Assembly (NCBI GenBank): GCA_002309855.1
Contig: DBYD01000042.1
Span: 1-5,079 of the forward strand
Length of the DNA stretch: 5,079 nucleotides
Direction: 5' to 3'
From: Bacteroidales bacterium UBA1195
GTDB taxonomy: Bacteria; Bacteroidota; Bacteroidia; Bacteroidales; WCHB1-69
Part shown: one piece after another, positions 1-5,079 of the stretch
Layout of the letters: each line of letters begins with the position of its first letter
Numbering within the stretch: position 1 is the stretch's first letter
Program-made: the position numbers and the translations under genes
The notes under the pieces: generated by a model
What the model saw: the letters and a program-made list of their open reading frames with translations, nothing else
The model's database searches: none
What the model was told of the DNA's origin: nothing

Positions 1-3000
1 GGCATCAGCCGCACGTCGTGGGATTTTCGTGACGGTTATGCCGACACATCGCGGAATCCGCAGCATAGTTATGCAATGTCTGGTTGGTACCGTCCGGTGC
101 TTCGGGTTACTGACACGCTGGGCTGCACGGGGACCGATTCGGTGAGCCATCCGGTGTATGTGAAGCCGAAGCCTAAGGCGATGTTTTATGCCGCCGATTC
201 CATCCAATGTGTGAAACAGATGGGGGAATACCGCGATGTCCATTTTGTGAACCAGTCCCAGGGGGCGGTTGCCTATGAGTGGGATTTTGACGACGGCAGC
301 GGCTCCACGGATTTCCAGCCTCAGCACAGGTTTCCCTACGGAGGATATGACATCACCCTGGTTGCCAAGGCAGCCAACGGCTGCAATGACACGTTGAAGC
401 TGCGTAATCTGGTCAGCATAGAATTGTTCCAGCCCTATTTCACCAAATCGGACTCGGTGCTCTGCTCGCTGCCGGGGCAGCTCACGCTTACAGGCTACGG
501 CGCTAACTATTACCGCTGGCGGCTGGACGATGGCGCCGGCCACATCTACGACAAGATGGGCTATGAGTTCAAACCGTCAATTACGGAGCCGGGCGAGTAC
601 AACCTTCAGGTGATTTACCAGAACAAATATGGCTGCACTGACACTGCGCGGTATGTGAAGTTTATAAAGGTTGTGGACATTGAAAAGTTTGTCCCGAATG
701 TGGTCATCCATGATGAGGACTATTGCGACCCTTTCGGCCCCATCTCGTTTGTGAACAAGACGATATTTGACTCTGCCGCGCCGCTGAAGAGAGGTATTAC
801 CGCCTGGAATTTCAATGACGGTTCGGCCAATGTGGTTGGGGATTCCGTCTCCCATGTGTTCGGAAGCTATGGCATTTTTTACGTGGAGGGATATTTCACA
901 ACGCCGGAGGGCTGCGAAATGCCGAAGGTGCGGCGCAAGATACGCATCAAGCCTTTGCGGGAGGTGTTTATCACGGAAAAGAAAACACTCGGCTGCGTGC
1001 CTTTCCCGTCGTATATGTCAGTCAAACCTTATGAAGACCAGTTTGATCCGGATAATAGCTATACATGGGATTCTCCGGAGGCGGACATTGTGCGGTATGA
1101 GTGGCACTGGGGCAACGGCGACACCACCGTCACCACGGAGCCGCGTTCCGATTACGTATATCAGAAGGCGGGCATATATTATACCTATGTGGTGCTTACC
1201 AACAGCCAGGGCTGCACGGACACACTGTATGAGAAGATTGTCTGCGGTAATCCGCCAAGGGTCTACTGGGAGTATGACAGCATAGGCATCAAGTGTGCAT
1301 CCCATTTTGTCATGAATCTGAATGTGTATGACTCCCTGTATTACGATCCGGTGCTGAAGGATTCGGTCCCTTATAAAGATGCCGGTCCTGCGGACGATGC
1401 GTTCTGGTTCGGCACCAGTCTCACCGATTCCGCTCTTGCGGAGCTCATGAAGCTGTCTCCGGACAGCATTGCGGCTACAGGCGCATGTATAGGCAGGGGC
1501 ATGCACACCTTTCTGGGCGGTGCGCATGACACCGGCATTGTGCATCTCGGCGTGGTGGCCTTTTACAACGGATGTCCCGGAAAATATATGCAAAAGGATT
1601 CCATCGCCTATATGTGTCCGCCGATTGCACAGGCGGCGGGATTGCAGATATATGGAGTTCGATCATCAAATTTTCCGGAAATAAGGGAGGATGCACCAAT
1701 CTGCAAATATCCGTATGTCCATTTTTTTACGGGAACTAAAGCCGCCACATCCCATATCTGGTATTTCGGGAACGACTCCACGGACAGTGCGGGGCATTAC
1801 TGGATCGGGGACACATCCCACCGGGATTCGGTGTGGTACCAGTTCAAGCCCGGCTCCTACATGCACAACGGCAAGGGTGTCGCGCATGTGCATCTGGTGG
1901 CCATCAATGACGACAGTACCGGCATCAAGGGAGCTTTCAACCTCTGCAAGCTCTGCTATGACACCGCCTGGGCTGATGTCAAAATCATTGAGGTGAAGCC
2001 ATGGCTCTATCTCAGCGATACGGATATCTGCACCGGCGACAGCATCACCTTCAGGGACTCCACAATAAGCGGGTCGGCATTGAACGAATGGATAGCCTAT
2101 TATCGTGTAAAGAGCATGAGTGGAGGAGATTCCGTCATTACCATTACAGGTAGTGCGACCAAGCCGCACTATACCTATAATGACAGCACCTCTCCAAATG
2201 GCTACGGCACCGTAAGGCTGCCGGCCGGCTCCAGGTTTTGGGAGCCGGGCCGCTTCAAGTTCATGATGGAGGGTGTGACGGCGTTCAATGTCCCCAAAAT
2301 AGAGGATGGTGACACCATATATGTTTTCAAAACTCTACATAATCACTGCATTTACCGTGATACGGTGGAGGTGGATGTCTTTCCAAAGAGTGCACCGATA
2401 GTCCAGAACGTCAGTGAGGCCTGTGTCGGTGACACCGTAACCTTCTATGGTGATGCGGAAACGGAGGAGCCTTATGACCACTATAAGATAAAACGCTATC
2501 TGTGGAATGTGGCCGGACGCAGCGACAGCAATCAGAACGCCAAATATGTTTTCCAGAAGGGCGGGGACTACGATGTGCGCCTGTTTGTGACCAACGAGAA
2601 GGACTGCGACAGCTCCAAGGTCTTCAAGAAGCAGATCTTCATCCAGGGGGTGAACGCCACCTGGACACCGTCGGGCAACCGCTATGAGGTGTGCAACAAG
2701 TCGGCCATCCGCCTGCAGTCCAGAATCACAAGCGTTGGCAGCACCTCGCTGGTGTACCGCTGGGTGTTCAATAACGGCAAGAATTTGTACAGGACCCCTA
2801 AGGAGGTGACCGGCCGTACGCAGGTTTCGCCCTCGTTTGACGTGGACTCGGCGGGATATGTGAAGATAACGCTATATGTCTACGATTCTGTTTCGGGCTG
2901 CACCAGCAGCTTCACCGATTCCATTTTTGTTTACAAGCCCAAGGCTGACTTTTTGTCAACCAACCCTCTCGCCCCATGTCCTGAGCTTCAGGTTGACTTC

Positions 3001-4320
3001 CGCGACAGCACGCCTGACCCTGGCTATTCCGGCGGGCGTGTGGTGAAGTGGGAGTGGTTTTTCGAGGACCGTGACGACACTGTGTGGTCGGTGGGCCGCA
3101 CTCCGACCTTCATCTACTCGCATCCGGGCCGCTACGACGTTTCGTTGGTGGTGACGGACGCCTCGGGCTGCACCGATACGGTGACCAAGCCGGAGTATGT
3201 GCGCATAGAGGGCGCGGACGGCTTCTTCACCATAGACAACACGGAGGGTTGCATGCCTTTGCGTGTGGGCTTTGCGGTGACACTGCTCTTTCCGGCAGAC
3301 ACGGTGCACCTGATATTCGGAGACGGCACCGACCGCTACGTGCAGGTTGCCTATCCCGGCCAGATTTTCACCTACACTTACACCACTCCCGGAAAGTATG
3401 TCCCTTCGATGGAGATGATATCATGGACCCGTGACGCGGACAGCACGCTGATACGTTGCGTGCAGAAGTTCCTTGGTGAGGACACCATATATGTTGTCAA
3501 CCTGGATCCCGCGTTCGAGAGCGACTCGCTGGTTTGTATCAATGCTCCCTGCACATTCAAGAACCTTACGACGGAGGCTGAAGGGAGAATACAGCCGCCT
3601 GGCCTTGGGACGCTGGACTCTTTGGTGTGGCGTTACGGCAACGGCGGCGTGGACCGTTCGCGTTTCGACGGAAGCACCCGGTATAACCGTCCCGGCTGGT
3701 ACACTGTCACGATGCGCATGGGTGTGCGGCATTGTGTGGCGGAGGCGGCTGTCCAGTTGCGTGTGGTGGGGCCTCCCGACCTCCGGTTCACTCATGAGGA
3801 CACTGTGGCCTGCGACTCGGTGCTGACGCTGTTCAGGGCGGATTCGCTGCGCGGTGACGAGACGGAGTTGGAATGGGGCTTCCATGACGGGGCGGCGGTG
3901 AAGGGCAATCCCGCAAGCCATCCGTATGACCGCAGCGGGAAATATCCCTGCACCCTGACCGTCACCTATTCGGCGGCTGGCTGCAAGCACATTTATGATG
4001 ATACGGTTGGTATAACGATTCATCCTTCGCCGCAGGCCGAATTTGGCATCTTCGACAAGGAGGGGAACGAGGTGACAGACTTGTCCGACCGCGGCATCCG
4101 GACCGGAGAGACGGCAAAGTTCACGGACCGTTCGCAGCCTGGCGGAGGCGGCATAGTGTATTGGCGCTGGATGTTCGGCAACGGCGACAGCGCGGTGAGC
4201 GCGCAGGGGACAGACCAGGAGCACCGCTACGTCGGTGTGTCGGGGTTGCAGCAGGTGTGGCTCCACATCCGCGACAGCTATGGCTGTATGGATTCGGTCA
4301 TGCACGAGCTGTTAGTGACG
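1..4320 (+). repeat. Tandem array of about 15 divergent PKD-like (Ig-fold) modules
   Basis: I placed module boundaries by eye at bases 1 (partial), 178, 433, 691, 958, 1249, 1639, 2002, 2392, 2653, 2944, 3214, 3508, 3775 and 4033, ending at 4320. Most units are 85-98 residues; units 6, 7 and 8 are 130, 121 and 130. The core motif (WDFGDG in classic PKD domains) reads in order: WDFRDG, WDFDDG, WRLDDG, WNFNDG, WHWGNG, FWFGTS, WYFGND, none clear in unit 8, LWNVAG, WVFNNG, WFFEDR, LIFGDG, WRYGNG, WGFHDG, WMFGNG. Most units have one cysteine near their start and another in a G-C-x-D-T-like motif near their end. Repetition is at the protein level; the DNA copies are too diverged to be a recent tandem expansion. 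Known: PKD domains are beta-sandwich folds used as spacers or binding modules in extracellular proteins. Boundaries are approximate, and units 6-8 may hold other Ig-like folds. Confidence 0.85.
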
Positions 4321-4644
4321 GAATTCCTCAGTTTCCCGAACATATTCTCCCCGAACGGCGACGGCATCAATGACTTTTTTGTGCCGGTTGAGGTCGGAGG
4401 ATACTTTGAGCGTTTTGAAATGACCATCTACAACCGTTGGGGCGGTGTCATGTGGCAGCGTTATTGTACAGGCGGTGAAAAGGGGCGTTGTCCCGACTAC
4501 GGGCATGATGATTTCTGGTGGAACGGAAAGACGGCCATAGGCGCGGATGCCTCAGAGGGGGTATACTTCTGGGTGGTTTCCGCCACACCGAAATCAGGCA
4601 CCGGCGACATCATCCTGCAGGGCAGCGTGACGCTGGTGCGGTAA
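1..4644 (+). CDS. Giant multi-PKD-domain secreted protein with T9SS type B sorting domain (gliding motility-associated C-terminal domain), 5'-partial
   Basis: The reading frame is open from base 1 to a TAA at 4642-4644, giving 1547 visible codons; the true start and signal peptide lie upstream. The first in-frame ATG (76) falls inside a PKD module, after its WDFRDG motif at bases 19-36, so it is not the start. Residues 1-1440 (window numbering) form about 15 PKD-like modules with recurring W-x-F-x-D/N-G, Y-x-x-x-G-x-Y and G-C-x-D-T motifs. Residues 1441-1547 are a CHU_C domain. No transmembrane segment is visible. Known of the family: such proteins cross the inner membrane by Sec and the outer membrane by the T9SS, and include adhesins of the SprB type. 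Inference: a long surface or released adhesin-like stalk; the ligand is unknown and no enzymatic domain is seen. No PorP/SprF-type partner gene follows; the next gene is a metabolic enzyme with its own promoter. Confident about class and localisation, not about specific role. Confidence 0.93.
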   Translation, partial: GISRTSWDFRDGYADTSRNPQHSYAMSGWYRPVLRVTDTLGCTGTDSVSHPVYVKPKPKAMFYAADSIQCVKQMGEYRDVHFVNQSQGAVAYEWDFDDGSGSTDFQPQHRFPYGGYDITLVAKAANGCNDTLKLRNLVSIELFQPYFTKSDSVLCSLPGQLTLTGYGANYYRWRLDDGAGHIYDKMGYEFKPSITEPGEYNLQVIYQNKYGCTDTARYVKFIKVVDIEKFVPNVVIHDEDYCDPFGPISFVNKTIFDSAAPLKRGITAWNFNDGSANVVGDSVSHVFGSYGIFYVEGYFTTPEGCEMPKVRRKIRIKPLREVFITEKKTLGCVPFPSYMSVKPYEDQFDPDNSYTWDSPEADIVRYEWHWGNGDTTVTTEPRSDYVYQKAGIYYTYVVLTNSQGCTDTLYEKIVCGNPPRVYWEYDSIGIKCASHFVMNLNVYDSLYYDPVLKDSVPYKDAGPADDAFWFGTSLTDSALAELMKLSPDSIAATGACIGRGMHTFLGGAHDTGIVHLGVVAFYNGCPGKYMQKDSIAYMCPPIAQAAGLQIYGVRSSNFPEIREDAPICKYPYVHFFTGTKAATSHIWYFGNDSTDSAGHYWIGDTSHRDSVWYQFKPGSYMHNGKGVAHVHLVAINDDSTGIKGAFNLCKLCYDTAWADVKIIEVKPWLYLSDTDICTGDSITFRDSTISGSALNEWIAYYRVKSMSGGDSVITITGSATKPHYTYNDSTSPNGYGTVRLPAGSRFWEPGRFKFMMEGVTAFNVPKIEDGDTIYVFKTLHNHCIYRDTVEVDVFPKSAPIVQNVSEACVGDTVTFYGDAETEEPYDHYKIKRYLWNVAGRSDSNQNAKYVFQKGGDYDVRLFVTNEKDCDSSKVFKKQIFIQGVNATWTPSGNRYEVCNKSAIRLQSRITSVGSTSLVYRWVFNNGKNLYRTPKEVTGRTQVSPSFDVDSAGYVKITLYVYDSVSGCTSSFTDSIFVYKPKADFLSTNPLAPCPELQVDFRDSTPDPGYSGGRVVKWEWFFEDRDDTVWSVGRTPTFIYSHPGRYDVSLVVTDASGCTDTVTKPEYVRIEGADGFFTIDNTEGCMPLRVGFAVTLLFPADTVHLIFGDGTDRYVQVAYPGQIFTYTYTTPGKYVPSMEMISWTRDADSTLIRCVQKFLGEDTIYVVNLDPAFESDSLVCINAPCTFKNLTTEAEGRIQPPGLGTLDSLVWRYGNGGVDRSRFDGSTRYNRPGWYTVTMRMGVRHCVAEAAVQLRVVGPPDLRFTHEDTVACDSVLTLFRADSLRGDETELEWGFHDGAAVKGNPASHPYDRSGKYPCTLTVTYSAAGCKHIYDDTVGITIHPSPQAEFGIFDKEGNEVTDLSDRGIRTGETAKFTDRSQPGGGGIVYWRWMFGNGDSAVSAQGTDQEHRYVGVSGLQQVWLHIRDSYGCMDSVMHELLVTEFLSFPNIFSPNGDGINDFFVPVEVGGYFERFEMTIYNRWGGVMWQRYCTGGEKGRCPDYGHDDFWWNGKTAIGADASEGVYFWVVSATPKSGTGDIILQGSVTLVR
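4321..4641 (+). other. CHU_C / gliding motility-associated C-terminal domain (T9SS type B sorting signal)
   Basis: This is the last 107 residues of the giant protein. It carries the hallmark F-P-N-I-F-S-P-N-G-D-G-I-N-D at window residues 1445-1458, then I-Y-N-R-W-G-G at 1476-1482, W-N-G-K at 1507-1510, G-V-Y-F-W at 1520-1524 and a terminal G-S-V-T-L-V-R. These match the family consensus in order and spacing and end exactly at the stop codon, as expected for a C-terminal sorting signal. Known: the domain directs export across the outer membrane by the type IX system and, for type B signals, is associated with a PorP/SprF-like partner. The N-G-D-G-I-N-D stretch resembles a short calcium-binding loop, which is inference. 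An insert with two cysteines (residues 1489 and 1497) sits between the NRWG and WNG motifs. Confidence 0.95.
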
Positions 4645-4650
4645 AAATCT

Positions 4651-4672
4651 TTGAAAAAATCCGCTTTTTTTA
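4651..4672 (+). terminator. Weak candidate terminator after the giant gene
   Basis: Six bases after the stop codon, a run of six A (4654-4659) and a run of seven T (4665-4671) can pair across a five-base loop, forming an almost wholly A:T stem. The T run could act as the U tract. There is no GC-rich stem, so this is a poor intrinsic terminator. The run also lies just where the -33 region of the downstream promoter would be, so it may simply be AT-rich promoter DNA. Confidence 0.22.
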
Positions 4673-4702
4673 CGTTACATATCCATAAAAGTTATACCTT
4701 TG
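4669..4702 (+). promoter_or_regulatory. Bacteroidota-type promoter for kbl (TAnnTTTG -7 element)
   Basis: TACCTTTG at 4695-4702 matches the TAnnTTTG -7 consensus used by the primary sigma factor of Bacteroides and relatives. The region where a -33 TTTG/TTG element is expected, about 20 bases upstream, is T-rich and ends in TTTACG (4669-4674), only a weak match. Transcription would begin a few bases after 4702, leaving a leader of roughly 35 bases before the kbl ATG. The position, between the stop of one gene and the start of the next, fits a dedicated kbl promoter. No operator or riboswitch is visible. Confidence 0.6.
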
Positions 4703-4718
4703 CAAGTTTTTGTTTGAC

Positions 4719-4744
4719 AAAGGAAATTTTTAAATTATAGCATT
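4719..4744 (+). promoter_or_regulatory. kbl leader: AT-rich, Shine-Dalgarno-like sequence too far from the start
   Basis: AAAGGAAA at 4719-4726 resembles a Shine-Dalgarno core, but its AAGGA (4720-4724) ends 20 bases before the ATG at 4745, well beyond usual spacing. The intervening bases are almost all A and T. In the kbl frame there is no alternative ATG, GTG or TTG start between the in-frame TGA at 4715-4717 and 4745, so the start is fixed by the frame and not by the ribosome-binding site. AT-rich leaders without a canonical site are common in Bacteroidota. Confidence 0.4.
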
Positions 4745-5079
4745 ATGTATACTGAATTTCAAGAATATCTGAAAAAAGAGCTGGCTCAGATTGATGCCGA
4801 CGGCCTCTACAAGCGTGAACGTATCATTGAAAGCGCCCAGGGTGCGGAAATCATGGTTGCGGGCAAAAAGTGCCTGAACTTTTGTGCAAACAACTATCTC
4901 GGCCTGGCCGACAATCCCGAACTGATTCAGGCTGCCAAGGAGGGGATGGATGCCCGTGGCTTCGGCATGGCTTCGGTCCGCTTCATCTGCGGATGCCAGG
5001 ATCTGCATAAAACTCTGGAAAAGAAAATCGCCGACTTCTTCGGAACGGAGGATACCATCCTCTATGCCGCCTGCTTCGA
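4745..5079 (+). CDS. kbl: Glycine C-acetyltransferase (2-amino-3-ketobutyrate CoA ligase), 3'-partial
   Basis: This PLP enzyme of the alpha-oxoamine synthase family interconverts 2-amino-3-ketobutyrate plus CoA with glycine plus acetyl-CoA. It is the second step of threonine breakdown after threonine 3-dehydrogenase, and is cytoplasmic. Visible are 111 codons plus two bases, about 28% of the roughly 398-residue E. coli enzyme. Recognisable Kbl signatures are G-L-Y-K-x-E-R-I-I (residues 20-28), N-F-C-A-N-N-Y-L-G-L-A (45-55), G-F-G-M-A-S-V-R-F-I-C-G (72-83) and E-D-T-I-L-Y-A-A-C-F (102-111). The GMASVRFICG block separates it from the related serine palmitoyltransferase of Bacteroides, which I recall as having SRFLNG here. 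Residue 84 is Cys where E. coli has Thr. The catalytic lysine lies beyond the window. The ATG at 4745 aligns with the start of the E. coli protein. A threonine dehydrogenase gene may lie nearby but cannot be seen. Confidence 0.95.
   Translation, partial: MYTEFQEYLKKELAQIDADGLYKRERIIESAQGAEIMVAGKKCLNFCANNYLGLADNPELIQAAKEGMDARGFGMASVRFICGCQDLHKTLEKKIADFFGTEDTILYAACF

Noticed and set aside
76..78. ATG at 76 as the start of the giant gene
   Set aside because: The frame is open to base 1 and the upstream codons encode a PKD core (WDFRDG at bases 19-36) continuous with the following residues, so the gene enters the window already in progress.
815..1285. Plus-strand frame of 156 codons overlapping modules 4-5
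   Set aside because: Out-of-frame shadow with Arg/Cys/Ser-rich composition and no family resemblance, while the main frame shows PKD motifs through the same bases.
1018..2169. Two overlapping minus-strand frames (191 and 167 codons) opposite modules 5-8
   Set aside because: Antisense shadows of the PKD gene; low-complexity His/Arg/Val-rich translations, no domain, no promoter or ribosome-binding signal seen.
3421..4305. Long minus-strand open frame of 294 codons
   Set aside because: It lies wholly inside the clearly coding CHU_C/PKD gene, in its GC-rich part where antisense frames stay open by chance. Its translation is rich in Arg, His, Ala and Val with no recognisable domain.
4725..4736. 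Short inverted repeat AATTT-TT-AAATT in the kbl leader
   Set aside because: Only five A/T base pairs around two bases; expected by chance in AT-rich DNA and too weak to call an operator or hairpin.
4645..4744. Small RNA, riboswitch or small gene in the intergenic gap
   Set aside because: Only 100 bases, AT-rich, with no GC-containing stem or conserved aptamer-like structure and no short frame with a ribosome-binding site.
4730..5008. Minus-strand frame of 92 codons at the right end
   Set aside because: It is opposite the conserved kbl coding region and has no recognisable motif.
4745..5079. Serine palmitoyltransferase or another alpha-oxoamine synthase instead of Kbl
   Set aside because: The NFCANNYLGLA and GMASVRFICG blocks match E. 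coli Kbl nearly residue for residue, and differ from the blocks I recall for Bacteroides serine palmitoyltransferase.

Overview
The window appears to come from a member of the Bacteroidota, probably Bacteroidales. Three things point there: a very long secreted protein of tandem PKD-like modules ending in the gliding-motility-associated C-terminal domain (CHU_C, a type B sorting domain of the type IX secretion system, T9SS); a TAnnTTTG -7 promoter element in the one intergenic gap; and a start codon with no correctly spaced Shine-Dalgarno sequence. The genus cannot be fixed from this sequence.

Layout. Bases 1-4644 are the 3' end of one giant plus-strand gene that is open at the left edge. All 1547 visible codons are in one frame. 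I parse them as about 15 immunoglobulin-like PKD modules (the first cut by the window edge), followed by a 107-residue CHU_C domain and a TAA stop. Bases 4645-4744 are a 100-base AT-rich gap with a Bacteroidota-type promoter, a weak terminator candidate and a short leader. From 4745 to the right edge is the first 28% or so of a glycine C-acetyltransferase gene (kbl), cut by the window end.

How they relate. The two genes look functionally unrelated. The first encodes an exported, probably surface-attached or released adhesin-like protein. The second encodes a cytoplasmic enzyme of threonine/glycine metabolism. The promoter between them suggests kbl is transcribed on its own, so the giant gene is probably the last gene of its unit. 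Any dedicated partner of the giant protein, such as a PorP/SprF-family outer-membrane protein, is not in this window.

No RNA gene, CRISPR array, insertion sequence, attachment site or origin is visible. I did not find an undescribed multi-gene system. The points most worth a second look are inside the giant protein: the enlarged, degenerate modules 6-8, part of which is AT-rich; a regular two-cysteine plan in the modules; and a small cysteine-flanked insert in the sorting domain.
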